This document shows positions 1 through 5,992 of a stretch of 6,633 nt of DNA, piece by piece. The position numbers and the translations under genes are program-made. The notes under the pieces are model-generated. The model worked only from the letters and a program-made list of their open reading frames with translations, did not search any database and was not told where the DNA came from. This DNA is from Thiotrichaceae bacterium (GTDB lineage: Bacteria > Pseudomonadota > Gammaproteobacteria > Thiotrichales > Thiotrichaceae), in contig JALVDG010000439.1 of assembly GCA_027009095.1 (NCBI GenBank), forward strand, positions 1 through 6,633, given 5' to 3'. The first letter of the stretch is position 1. The number at the start of each line of letters is the position of its first letter.

Positions 1-1
1 A

Positions 2-493
2 CCACGCGAAGAAATCTCTGAATACGCACCACGTTATGTCACCATGAAAATCAATAAAGATAAGATTCGTGAAGTGATAGGTAAAGGCGGCGAGACCATT
101 CGTGGCATTGCAGATGCAACAGGCGCACAAGTTGATATTGATGACAACGGCAGCATCAAAATATCAGCCGTTGATGGCATTGCAGCCAATGCGGCAAAGA
201 AAATGATCGAAGACATCACAGCAGAAGCTGAAGTTGGCAAAATCTATGAAGGTAAAGTTGCCAAGATTATGGACTTCGGTGCATTCGTCACCATTCTACC
301 AGGTAAAGATGGCTTAGTTCACATCTCGCAAATCAGCGCAGAACGTGTAGAAAAAGTAACAGATCACCTGAAAGAAGGTGATATCGTCAGCGTTAAATTG
401 CTTGAAATCGACCGCCAAGGTCGTATGCGTTTAAGCATGAAAGAAGCAAAAGCTGATGCGGCAAGTGAAGGAGAGGAAACTGCCGAGGAGTAA
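2..493 (+). CDS. pnp: Polyribonucleotide nucleotidyltransferase (PNPase), C-terminal part, 5' end outside window
   Basis: This is the last 163 codons of PNPase, the phosphorolytic 3'-to-5' exoribonuclease and degradosome partner that turns over mRNA in the cytoplasm. The reading frame is open from base 2, so the methionine at base 44 is internal and not a start. Counting from base 2, residues about 11-70 form the KH RNA-binding domain, with the GKGG loop at 27-30 inside the family-typical stretch [11 protein letters not shown]. Residues about 76-148 form the S1 RNA-binding domain ([13 protein letters not shown], then GLVHISQIS). An acidic tail ending EGEETAEE follows, as is usual for proteobacterial PNPases. 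The two catalytic RNase PH domains lie upstream of the window. The gene ends at TAA 491-493 with a terminator 21 bases later, so it is probably the last gene of its transcript. Identification is firm from the KH-S1 order and motif wording. Confidence 0.96.
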   Translation, partial: PREEISEYAPRYVTMKINKDKIREVIGKGGETIRGIADATGAQVDIDDNGSIKISAVDGIAANAAKKMIEDITAEAEVGKIYEGKVAKIMDFGAFVTILPGKDGLVHISQISAERVEKVTDHLKEGDIVSVKLLEIDRQGRMRLSMKEAKADAASEGEETAEE

Positions 494-514
494 TATCAGC
501 TAGTTTTTACGAGG

Positions 515-538
515 AGACTCCTTTTAGGGGTCTTTTTT
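515..538 (+). terminator. Rho-independent terminator of pnp
   Basis: A 7-bp stem (AGACTCC 515-521 with GGGGTCT 527-533, including one G-T wobble) encloses the 5-base loop TTTTA and runs directly into a T tract (533-538). It starts 21 bases after the pnp stop codon and lies in the right orientation to end the pnp transcript. The T tract is on the plus strand only, so it should not stop minus-strand transcription. Confidence 0.88.
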
Positions 539-557
539 ATGTCAATACATCGGACAG

Positions 558-591
558 TTTTTTGATTTAATAAATATATAAAATCAAAAAA
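558..591. repeat. Perfect 11-bp inverted repeat
   Basis: TTTTTTGATTT (558-568) is exactly complementary to AAATCAAAAAA (581-591), with a 12-base AT-only loop. The outer part is an A/T run on each arm, so a transcript from either strand would end the hairpin with a short U run. It could act as a weak back-up terminator for pnp or for the opposing tRNA-Met transcript, but the stem has only one G-C pair. Confidence 0.6.
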
Positions 592-609
592 GTTACAAAT
601 ATATTGTAT

Positions 610-648
610 TTAACTGCATGTTAGGTAAACACCCTAACATGCAATTAA
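610..648. repeat. Perfect 11-bp inverted repeat, extended to 15 paired positions
   Basis: TGCATGTTAGG (615-625) pairs perfectly with CCTAACATGCA (633-643) around the 7-base loop TAAACAC. After one mismatch (614/644), four more pairs extend the stem (610-613 with 645-648). No T tract follows on either strand, so it is not a standard terminator. It may be the end of a miniature element, a protein-binding palindrome or an RNA hairpin of unknown role. Confidence 0.7.
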
Positions 649-729
649 TTCAACTCGGAAATTTAACTGATTGATTCTATAAGCTAAAAGTGTTCGAAGT
701 ATTTTTATAAGTATCATAGATAAAATCTA

Positions 730-758
730 TTCGCCTAAAGGCGAAGGTTTAAACCTTC
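730..758. repeat. Two overlapping palindromes sharing three bases
   Basis: TTCGCC (730-735) pairs with GGCGAA (740-745) around the loop TAAA. The second arm runs straight into GAAGGTTTAAACCTTC (743-758), a perfect 16-bp palindrome centred on GTTTAAAC. The two foldings share bases 743-745 and so compete. A short hairpin with the wording CGCCTAAAGGCG resembles subterminal hairpins at the ends of IS200/IS605-type elements. That resemblance is from memory and is not proven. Confidence 0.6.
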
Positions 759-852
759 TTTATGGAAATTAAAAGAATGGTATAAAAAGAAACCAGAATT
801 ATTCAAGAAGAATGTTTATGATCTATCAGGACTTGAAACCCTGATATTCTAA
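739..852 (+). pseudogene. Short start-less reading frame, possible C-terminal remnant of an unknown protein
   Basis: Frame 1 is open from just after a TAA at 736-738 to a TAA at 850-852, giving 37 codons with no ATG. The peptide includes WKLKEWYKKKPELFKKN and ends GLETLIF. It is rich in lysine and aromatic residues with amphipathic spacing, more protein-like than random AT-rich DNA usually gives. I see no ribosome binding site or start codon and do not recognise the family. It could be the decayed 3' end of a mobile-element gene, or simply a chance open frame. It stops 3 bases before the tRNA-Met 3' end on the opposite strand. Confidence 0.22.
824..846 (-). repeat. 7-bp hairpin just downstream of tRNA-Met
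   Basis: TATCAGG (824-830) is the exact reverse complement of CCTGATA (840-846), with a 9-base loop. Read on the minus strand it begins 9 bases after the tRNA-Met CCA end, a usual place for a tRNA terminator or processing hairpin. No clear T tract follows it on that strand, so I call it an inverted repeat rather than a terminator. Confidence 0.4.
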
Positions 853-854
853 TA

Positions 855-931
855 TGGTGGCTGCACCTAGATTTGAACTAGGGACCCCATCATTATGAGT
901 GATGTGCTCTAACCAACTGAGCTATGCAGCC
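855..931 (-). tRNA. tRNA-Met (anticodon CAT), elongator type
   Basis: This 77-base tRNA folds completely: acceptor GGCTGCA/TGCAGCC, D stem GCTC/GAGC, anticodon stem CATCA/TGATG around the loop CTCATAA, T stem CCTAG/CTAGG with loop TTCAAAT, and a genome-encoded ACCA end (855-858). CAT can belong to initiator Met, elongator Met or lysidine-modified Ile. The D arm through anticodon arm (AGCTCAGTTGGTTAGAGC, then CACTCATAATG) matches my memory of the E. coli elongator tRNA-Met, and the 1-72 acceptor pair is a normal G-C, unlike the initiator. It lies downstream of ychF, as in Pseudomonas, and has its own promoter. Confidence 0.95.
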
Positions 932-956
932 TTTTCAGTACTTACTGAGGGACGAG

Positions 957-985
957 AATATATAGGCTGCAAGCTCAACTGTCAA
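957..985 (-). promoter_or_regulatory. Near-consensus sigma-70 promoter of tRNA-Met
   Basis: On the minus strand there is a perfect -35 box TTGACA (980-985), a 17-base spacer and a -10 box TATATT (957-962). A GC-rich stretch (CTCGTCCCTC) follows the -10 box and may act as the discriminator typical of stringently controlled stable-RNA promoters. Transcription would start near base 950, leaving a short leader before the tRNA 5' end at 931. No terminator is visible between ychF and this promoter. Confidence 0.85.
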
Positions 986-1023
986 CCTACTTTCTGTAAA
1001 TCGCTTATGTTTTTTTATAGAGT

Positions 1024-2115
1024 CTAAACATTAAATCTATAATGAACCACATCGCCTTCTGCTAAAATGTAATCTTTGCCTTCTAAACGCCATTTTCCTG
1101 CGTCTTTTGCTCCTTGCTCGCCACCGTATTTAATAAAATCATCATAAGCAATGACTTCTGCACGAATAAACCCGCGCTCAAAATCTGTGTGTATACGCCC
1201 TGCTCCATTCGGTGCAGTTGCGCCTTTGTGTACTGTCCATGCACGCACTTCTTTTACACCTGCGGTAAAAAATGTTTGTAGATCAAGTAATGAGTAGCCT
1301 GAGCGAATAACTCGATTTAAACCTGGTTCATCTAAGCCTAGATCTTCTAAAAATTCATCTCGCTCTTCATCATCAAGTTGAGACATTTCTGCTTCCATAG
1401 AGGCACAAACAGCGACTACTTCGGCATTTTCTTGCTCTGCTATTTCTTTTACTTGATCAAGATAGGGGTTATTTTCAAAACCATCTTCCGCTACATTAGC
1501 AACAAATAAAATTGGCTTGATAGAGATAAGATGTAACTCTCTTACTAGCAATTTTTCATCATCTGTTAGCTCAAAAGATCGAGCAGAATGACCTTCGCCT
1601 AAATGCTTATACATGCGCTCATATAAGTCTAATTGGGCGATAGCTTCTTTATTGCCTGATCTGGCAGTACGCATTACACGTTTTATTGCTTTTTCAACAG
1701 TATCTAAATCTGCTAACGCTAATTCTGTATTGATGGTTTCAATGTCGGACACTGGATCAATTTTACCGTCAACATGCACAATATCATCATCATCAAAACA
1801 GCGTACTACTTGCGCAATAGCGTCTGTCTCACGGATATGGGCTAAGAATTGATTACCCAGACCTTCGCCTTTTGATGCACCTGCAACTAAACCTGCAATA
1901 TCAACAAATTCCATTGTCGTTGGTAGCGTACGCTCAGGTTTTACAATTTTAGCCAGTTCATCAATACGTAAATCAGGTACAGGCACGATGCCAACATTTG
2001 GTTCAATCGTACAAAATGGATAGTTTTCGGCTTGTATTCCTGCTTTAGTGAGTGCGTTAAAGAGTGTTGATTTGCCTACATTTGGTAAGCCAACAATGCC
2101 ACATTTAAAACCCAT
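1024..2115 (-). CDS. ychF: Redox-regulated ATPase YchF (OLA1/Obg-family P-loop protein)
   Basis: YchF is a universal translation-factor-class P-loop NTPase that binds ribosomes and, unlike other Obg-family members, prefers ATP to GTP. The 363-residue product equals the usual length. G1 is GLPNVGKST at 9-17, G3 is DIAGL at 72-76, and the G4 position reads NVAE at 207-210 instead of NKxD, the family hallmark that explains loss of guanine specificity. A coiled-coil-like insertion lies around 125-200, and a C-terminal TGS domain around 278-361 contains [13 protein letters not shown] and [14 protein letters not shown]. The start is set by ATG at 2113-2115 with AGGAAG overlapping the pth stop. The pth-ychF gap is 11 bases, so the two are almost certainly cotranscribed. 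No clear terminator follows the stop at 1024-1026, and the next element is the tRNA-Met promoter. Confidence 0.97.
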   Translation of the reverse strand: MGFKCGIVGLPNVGKSTLFNALTKAGIQAENYPFCTIEPNVGIVPVPDLRIDELAKIVKPERTLPTTMEFVDIAGLVAGASKGEGLGNQFLAHIRETDAIAQVVRCFDDDDIVHVDGKIDPVSDIETINTELALADLDTVEKAIKRVMRTARSGNKEAIAQLDLYERMYKHLGEGHSARSFELTDDEKLLVRELHLISIKPILFVANVAEDGFENNPYLDQVKEIAEQENAEVVAVCASMEAEMSQLDDEERDEFLEDLGLDEPGLNRVIRSGYSLLDLQTFFTAGVKEVRAWTVHKGATAPNGAGRIHTDFERGFIRAEVIAYDDFIKYGGEQGAKDAGKWRLEGKDYILAEGDVVHYRFNV

Positions 2116-2126
2116 ATCTATACTTC

Positions 2127-2714
2127 CTAATTATGCGGATCGGTATGCAAACTGTTCATTGCTTTTTGCATATCGCCTTCTAAAATCATTTTAATGTCAT
2201 CAGCGGCACGATCAATACCGCGTAATATCTCTATTTCTTCGTTTTTGCTTGGCTGGGATAATACATAATCAACCACTTTATTACGATCCCCAGGATGACC
2301 TATACCAAGACGTAAACGCCAGTATTCTTTTGTTATATGTGCATGCAAATCACGCAAGCCATTGTGACCTCCATGTCCGCCACTAGATTTTAAGCGAATT
2401 GCACCAGCAGGTAGATCTAACTCATCGTGTGCAACTAATATATTTTCGACAGGAATTTTATAAAAGGATGATAGTTGCTTTGCGGCTAGACCACTTTTAT
2501 TCATAAAAGTGGTTGGTTTTAATAACCAAACAGTATGACCTTCGATAACTGCTTTGCTAACTGCCCCTGAGAATTTACTCTCAAGTTTGAAGCTTGCGGA
2601 ATAACGTCTGGCAAGCTCATCGACAAACCAAAAACCAGCATTATGCCGTGTTTTGTCATATTTTGAGCCTGGGTTTCCCAGACCAACTATTAATTGTATG
2701 GCAGTTTTAGCCAT
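2127..2714 (-). CDS. pth: Peptidyl-tRNA hydrolase
   Basis: Pth cleaves the ester bond of peptidyl-tRNAs dropped from ribosomes, recycling tRNA in the cytoplasm. The protein is 195 residues, the normal bacterial size. All key positions are present, shifted by four relative to E. coli: Asn14 in GLGNPG, catalytic His24 in TRHNAG, Asn72 in FMNKSG, Asp97 in AHDELDLP and Asn118 in GGHNGLRD. The motif [13 protein letters not shown] is diagnostic. The ATG at 2712-2714 puts GLGNPG at the expected distance and there is no other methionine nearby. Its ribosome site is poor (only GCGAG about 12 bases upstream). It is followed 11 bases later by ychF and preceded by the rplY terminator, so it should start a two-gene operon from its own promoter. 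Confidence 0.97.
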   Translation of the reverse strand: MAKTAIQLIVGLGNPGSKYDKTRHNAGFWFVDELARRYSASFKLESKFSGAVSKAVIEGHTVWLLKPTTFMNKSGLAAKQLSSFYKIPVENILVAHDELDLPAGAIRLKSSGGHGGHNGLRDLHAHITKEYWRLRLGIGHPGDRNKVVDYVLSQPSKNEEIEILRGIDRAADDIKMILEGDMQKAMNSLHTDPHN

Positions 2715-2770
2715 AAAGAATGACTCGCTTTTATACGTGACGGCAGAACCGTTGGTTGAAAATTTCGTGT

Positions 2771-2799
2771 TTTATACACTTTCAATAGTGCTTATACAA
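2771..2799 (-). promoter_or_regulatory. Possible promoter for pth-ychF
   Basis: On the minus strand TTGTAT (2794-2799), a 17-base spacer and TATAAA (2771-2776) lie just after the rplY terminator and would give a leader of about 50 bases. A second TATAAA at 2730-2735 is closer to the gene but lacks a convincing -35 box. A promoter is expected here because the strong terminator isolates pth from rplY. Which of the two boxes is used cannot be decided by eye. Confidence 0.35.
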
Positions 2800-2834
2800 G
2801 AAAACCCTAAATACAATTTATTTAGGGTTTTCTT
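2798..2834 (-). terminator. Strong hairpin terminator after rplY
   Basis: A perfect 16-bp stem (2798-2813 with 2819-2834) around a 5-base loop carries the core AACCCTAAATA / TATTTAGGGTT. On the minus strand the stem ends in GGGTTTTCTT, giving the GC-then-U layout of an intrinsic terminator. It lies 69 bases after the rplY stop and before pth. The stem is self-complementary with A/T runs on both sides, so it would also stop plus-strand transcription. Confidence 0.85.
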
Positions 2835-2903
2835 TATAAATTATCTCAGCCTATAAGAAAAAGACAGAGATATCTTCTTAAACTAGACGAACTTTTATTG
2901 CCC

Positions 2904-3476
2904 TTAATAAATAGACACTATCGCCAAGTTGTGTTCTTCACCATAAGCTAGCTGTGTCGATCTAACACCTTCAGGTAGTTCAACTTCAGACAAATGAATT
3001 GAATTACCCTTTTCTAACTTACTTAAATCAACATCAATAAACTCAGGGATATTTTTCGGAAGACAAGAAACTTCAATATCAACCACTAGACGGTTAACAT
3101 TACCACCATCCATTTTAACACCTGGTGCTATATCTTCATTAATAAAATGAAGTGGTACAACCACTTTAATTTCCTCATCATCGGTTATACGTTGCAAGTC
3201 AGCATGTAGAACGATTGGTTTTGCCGGATGGCGCTGTAAGTCACGCAATACAACAACTTCTTTTTTTCCATCAACACTAAGCGTAATAAGCGAAGAGTAA
3301 AATGCTTCATCTAACAAGTTGCGATCTATTTCATTTCTCTTTAAAGAAATCGGCACAGGTTCACCAGAACCACCGTATATAATTGCTGGCACTAAATTTT
3401 CACGACGTAGGCGGCGGCTCGCTCCTTTCCCTAGGTCGTTACGTGTAATAGCGGTCAAACTGTAAGTGTTTGCCAT
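2904..3476 (-). CDS. rplY: 50S ribosomal protein L25, long (TL5/CTC) form
   Basis: L25 binds 5S rRNA in the central protuberance of the large subunit. This 190-residue version has two parts. The N-terminal L25 domain (about 1-92) carries the signature DLGKGASRRLRRENLVPAII and a second conserved block, REL-like LRDLQRHPAKPIVLHADL. The C-terminal beta domain (about 98-190) contains VPLHFINEDIAPGVK and LEVSCLP-like VDIEVSCLPKNIPEFIDVD. E. coli L25 is only about 94 residues, so this is the CTC-type form found in many other bacteria. The start ATG at 3474-3476 has GGAGA 6 bases upstream. The gene follows prs after 109 bases and is closed by the terminator at 2798-2834. Confidence 0.96.
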   Translation of the reverse strand: MANTYSLTAITRNDLGKGASRRLRRENLVPAIIYGGSGEPVPISLKRNEIDRNLLDEAFYSSLITLSVDGKKEVVVLRDLQRHPAKPIVLHADLQRITDDEEIKVVVPLHFINEDIAPGVKMDGGNVNRLVVDIEVSCLPKNIPEFIDVDLSKLEKGNSIHLSEVELPEGVRSTQLAYGEEHNLAIVSIY

Positions 3477-3507
3477 GAGTATTCTCCAAAATAATACAAA
3501 ACATAAA

Positions 3508-3536
3508 ATAGTAAATTCCGCGACCAGAACTTACAA
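3508..3536 (-). promoter_or_regulatory. Possible promoter for rplY
   Basis: On the minus strand TTGTAA (3531-3536), exactly 17 bases, then TACTAT (3508-3513) match the sigma-70 consensus at four of six positions each. Transcription would begin around base 3501, giving a leader of about 25 bases with the GGAGA ribosome site. No good terminator separates prs from rplY, so rplY may also be read from prs. Confidence 0.4.
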
Positions 3537-3585
3537 AAAACACCCCACAAGAGGATTACGAAATCGAACTGACTTTATAGGAATT

Positions 3586-4551
3586 CTAAAAATCTACATC
3601 CGAGAATAAATCACTAATTGATTGTTCTCTGTAAATACGCTCAATAGATTCCGACAGTACTTTAGCAATCGAAAGTTGACGTATTTTAGTACACTTTTCT
3701 GCTGCTTTACTCAAAGGAATGGTATTGGTCACTATCACTTCATCTAAGTCTGAAGCATCGATATTATCTATCGCCTTACCTGAAAAAACAGGATGAGTGG
3801 CATAGGCGACAACTTTACTCGCACCATGTGCTTTTAATGCCTCTGCGGCATGACAAAGTGTACCAGCAGTGTCTACTAAATCGTCAATTAGTACACAGGT
3901 CTTACCCTTAACATCACCAATAATGTGCATAACAGCAGATACATTTGGTTCAGGGCGACGCTTATCAATAATAGCCAGCTCTATATCTCCCAACGCTTTT
4001 GCTAGTGCTCTTGCACGAACGACACCACCAACATCGGGAGACACAACACATAAATTCTTGTATTGCTTTTCTTCTATATCTGCACCTAATACACCTGATG
4101 CATAGATATTATCGACAGGTAGATCAAAGAAGCCTTGAATTTGATCTGAATGCAAATCAATCGTTAAAATACGATCTACATGACTCGTTAATAGCATATC
4201 TGCAACTAACTTTGCAGAGATAGGTACACGCCGAGAGCGTACACGCCTGTCTTGACGAGCATAACCAAAATAAGGGATGACCGCAGTAACACGCCCTGCC
4301 GAAGCGCGATAAAGCGCATCGATCATGATTAACAACTCCATGAAATTGTCATTAGTCGGGGCGCAAGTAGGCTGGACTACGAAAACATCACAACCGCGAA
4401 CATTTTCCAAAATTTCAAGATGAACTTCACCATCACTAAATTGGGATACGGTTGCTTTTCCTAAGGGGACACCGATATGGTTGGCAACGGCCTGAGCAAG
4501 CTGTGGGTTTGCATTACCTGCAAATATCATCATCCTATCTACATCAGGCAT
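3586..4551 (-). CDS. prs: Ribose-phosphate pyrophosphokinase (PRPP synthetase), class I
   Basis: Prs transfers pyrophosphate from ATP to ribose 5-phosphate, making the PRPP used for purines, pyrimidines, NAD, histidine and tryptophan. The 321-residue product is close to the E. coli length of 315. Visible motifs are the N-terminal [26 protein letters not shown] at 38-53; the ATP-contact YARQDRR at 97-103; the family signature [17 protein letters not shown] at 132-148; the catalytic flexible loop [10 protein letters not shown] at 196-205; and the PRPP loop [12 protein letters not shown] at 220-231. The first ATG (4549-4551) gives the E. coli-like start MPD, although MM at 7-8 is an alternative. 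The ribosome site is weak (GCGAGAG). The gene lies 37 bases after a tRNA-Gln terminator, so a promoter in or overlapping that short stretch, or terminator read-through, must supply transcription. Confidence 0.97.
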   Translation of the reverse strand: MPDVDRMMIFAGNANPQLAQAVANHIGVPLGKATVSQFSDGEVHLEILENVRGCDVFVVQPTCAPTNDNFMELLIMIDALYRASAGRVTAVIPYFGYARQDRRVRSRRVPISAKLVADMLLTSHVDRILTIDLHSDQIQGFFDLPVDNIYASGVLGADIEEKQYKNLCVVSPDVGGVVRARALAKALGDIELAIIDKRRPEPNVSAVMHIIGDVKGKTCVLIDDLVDTAGTLCHAAEALKAHGASKVVAYATHPVFSGKAIDNIDASDLDEVIVTNTIPLSKAAEKCTKIRQLSIAKVLSESIERIYREQSISDLFSDVDF

Positions 4552-4588
4552 GATTTGCTCTCGCGCTAAATTAATAAAGAATATAACT

Positions 4589-4614
4589 AAAAAAGGAAGC
4601 CATTATGGCTTCCT
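4589..4614 (-). terminator. Rho-independent terminator between tRNA-Gln and prs
   Basis: On the minus strand AGGAAGCC pairs with GGCTTCCT (arms within 4594-4614, stem of 8-9 bp with a 3- to 5-base loop) and is followed directly by six Ts (4589-4594). It begins 11 bases after the CCA end of tRNA-Gln and should end the ispE/tRNA-Gln transcript. It lies only 37 bases before the prs start codon. Confidence 0.88.
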
Positions 4615-4624
4615 AATAAAAATA

Positions 4625-4699
4625 TGGCTGGGTCGGTAGGGATCGAACCTACGAATAACGGGATCAAAACCCGGTGCCTTACCGCTTGGCGACGACCCA
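4625..4699 (-). tRNA. tRNA-Gln (anticodon TTG)
   Basis: This 75-base tRNA has acceptor TGGGTCG/CGACCCA, D stem GCC/GGC with loop AAGCGGTAA, anticodon arm CCGGG-TTTTGAT-CCCGT, T stem GTAGG/CCTAC with loop TTCGATC, discriminator G and an encoded CCA. The anticodon TTG and the E. coli-like D arm identify glutamine. The outermost anticodon-stem pair is a C-T mismatch where E. coli, from memory, has C-G. The 5' end is just 8 bases after the ispE stop codon and a terminator follows the 3' end, so the tRNA is probably cut out of the ispE transcript. No convincing private promoter is visible in the end of ispE. Confidence 0.96.
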
Positions 4700-4707
4700 A
4701 TTGCGTT

Positions 4708-5544
4708 TTACATTTCTTTCTCAAGGCTTGTATACAATGGTGACTTATTAAGCCCTTTTGCTATAAATCCGAACCACCGAGAAGGTAACTCATTTAGTAC
4801 ACTTTGAGCAACTATTTTATTTGAAAATTTAGCAAAAATACAGCTTCCACTTCCTGTTAAACGTGCTGGAGAGTAAGATGACAACCAGTTTAATGCTTTC
4901 GCTACTTCTTGGTATTTTTCTCTCACTACTGGCTCAAAAACATTTGAACCGTACCCCTCAAGAAAGCGCGCTATTTTGAATGGTTCACAATCCCGTGTCA
5001 ATCCCTTATCTGAAAAAATTTCAGCTGTTGAGACAAAAACTTTAGGATGAACGACAACAAACCAGTTCTCAGGCAAATCTATCGGCTCTAATTGCTCCCC
5101 TATACCTTCTGCCCAAGCAGCCCTCCCATACACAAAAACGGGAATATCCGCTCCTAGACTCAAGCCTAAATCCGCTAATTGACTGATGGACAAGTTACAT
5201 GACCACAGTTGATTTAAACCGACTAAAACTGTTGCAGCATCAGAACTACCACCACCTAGCCCACCACCTACAGGAAGCTTTTTATTAACACTAATATCAA
5301 CACCATAACTGGTTTGAGTATATTGTTTTAGTAGAGAAGCTGCCTTTACGACTAAATCATCTTCGGCACTAACAGCTTCTAAACCCGACAAACGCTTTAT
5401 CTCTCCATCTTCACGTGCGCTTAATTCTATTTCATCGGCATAGTCTAAAAATTGAAAAACAGTTTGTAGCAGATGATAACCATCATCACGTCGTCCTGTA
5501 ATGTGTAAGAATAAATTTAGTTTTGCAGGTGCTAGCAATTTCAT
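4708..5544 (-). CDS. ispE: 4-diphosphocytidyl-2-C-methyl-D-erythritol kinase
   Basis: IspE phosphorylates CDP-methylerythritol with ATP in the MEP (non-mevalonate) route to isoprenoid precursors. The 278-residue protein is a standard-length GHMP-superfamily kinase. Motif 1 is LAPAKLNLFLHITGRRDDGYH at the N-terminus, with Lys8 as the catalytic-lysine position. The ATP-binding glycine loop PVGGGLGGGSSDAATV is at 91-106. Asp133 in LGADIPVF is the catalytic-aspartate position, and motif 3 LTGSGSCIFAKF is at 229-240. The start ATG at 5542-5544 has only a GGA upstream, but the N-terminal motif fits no other start. The gene is followed 8 bases later by tRNA-Gln. It is preceded by an mlaB-like gene, whereas Pseudomonas has lolB there (from memory). 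Confidence 0.96.
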   Translation of the reverse strand: MKLLAPAKLNLFLHITGRRDDGYHLLQTVFQFLDYADEIELSAREDGEIKRLSGLEAVSAEDDLVVKAASLLKQYTQTSYGVDISVNKKLPVGGGLGGGSSDAATVLVGLNQLWSCNLSISQLADLGLSLGADIPVFVYGRAAWAEGIGEQLEPIDLPENWFVVVHPKVFVSTAEIFSDKGLTRDCEPFKIARFLEGYGSNVFEPVVREKYQEVAKALNWLSSYSPARLTGSGSCIFAKFSNKIVAQSVLNELPSRWFGFIAKGLNKSPLYTSLEKEM

Positions 5545-5674
5545 ATATCCAAGATATCAATTTTACAGTGGAGCACGAATACTACATTAAACCTCTTACA
5601 CTTGGCTCTAAATTTTCATTATAAATAAGCAACAAATAGTTTTATTGGATACAATAATTTACAACATCAATAAA

Positions 5675-5992
5675 TCAAAGCAATGCTTTATCTGAGGTCT
5701 GAAAAAAATCTGTTAATTGATTTGCTTTAAGCAAAGAAGTTGCTTGCGAAGGCAAATTTAATAAGAGTAATTTTTTATGATGACTTTCGCATTCACGCTG
5801 CCACTGTATTAACAATGCAATGCCAGCACTATCAATACGCTCTAAACCTGCACAATCAACGCTTACGGTAGTAGCATCAATTTGACTTATTTTTAGGGGA
5901 ATTAAGTCTGTAATAGAGTCGTAGTTCAAGCTACCTTGCAATAGATAGCCTGAAGCATTAGAGATAAGTTTCACCGCCTGTTTAGGAGGCAT
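5675..5992 (-). CDS. mlaB: STAS-domain protein, probable MlaB subunit of the Mla phospholipid transporter
   Basis: This 105-residue cytoplasmic protein is a single STAS domain. The diagnostic block is VDCAGLERIDSAGIALLIQW at 45-64, with Ser55 in DSAG at the position where anti-sigma-antagonist-type STAS proteins carry the regulatory Ser/Thr. In the Mla ABC transporter MlaB binds the ATPase MlaF and is needed for assembly and activity. Sequence alone shows only the STAS fold; the MlaB call rests on its place directly after mlaC. The ATG (5990-5992) overlaps the end of mlaC by 11 bases. The upstream sequence is an A run with no purine-rich ribosome site, so translation probably depends on coupling to mlaC. 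A 130-base gap then separates it from ispE. Confidence 0.85.
   Translation of the reverse strand: MPPKQAVKLISNASGYLLQGSLNYDSITDLIPLKISQIDATTVSVDCAGLERIDSAGIALLIQWQRECESHHKKLLLLNLPSQATSLLKANQLTDFFQTSDKALL

Larger units (their letters stand above)
539..854. other. Gene-less, repeat-rich gap between convergent pnp and tRNA-Met
   Basis: These 316 bases separate pnp (+) from the 3' end of tRNA-Met (-). No frame carries a convincing complete gene: stops are frequent and the composition is strongly AT-rich. The gap holds several inverted repeats (558-591, 610-648, 730-758 and 824-846, listed separately) and one short start-less reading frame (739-852). The density of hairpins plus a coding-like fragment next to a tRNA 3' end suggests debris of a small inserted element. 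No boundaries such as flanking direct repeats are visible, so that remains an inference. Confidence 0.5.

Noticed and set aside
824..846. Terminator of tRNA-Met.
   Set aside because: The hairpin is perfect but no T tract follows on the minus strand. It is kept only as an inverted repeat.
855..931. tRNA-Ile (lysidine-modified CAT) or initiator tRNA-Met.
   Set aside because: The D and anticodon arms match elongator tRNA-Met as remembered from E. coli, and the first acceptor pair is a regular G-C.
1613..1852. Plus-strand open frame of 79 codons inside ychF, and similar plus-strand frames at 2653-2856, 3869-4105, 3999-4223 and 6409-6591, and the minus-strand frame at 34-240.
   Set aside because: Each lies mostly or wholly opposite a well-identified gene, with no family motifs or supporting ribosome site. 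They are antisense shadows.
1024..2115. The altered G4 motif NVAE in YchF as a damaged GTPase.
   Set aside because: This deviation is the known hallmark of the YchF/OLA1 family and explains its ATP preference. It is not a mutation.
3535..3555. Possible rho-independent terminator between prs and rplY (minus strand, T run preceded by CCTC...GGGG).
   Set aside because: The stem has only four pairs, one of them a wobble, and is separated from the T run by two bases. That is too weak to call.
5545..5674. Perfect -10 box TATAAT (minus strand, 5618-5623) as an ispE promoter.
   Set aside because: No -35 box at 16-18 bases. The gap is AT-rich, so a lone match is expected by chance, although some promoter here remains plausible.
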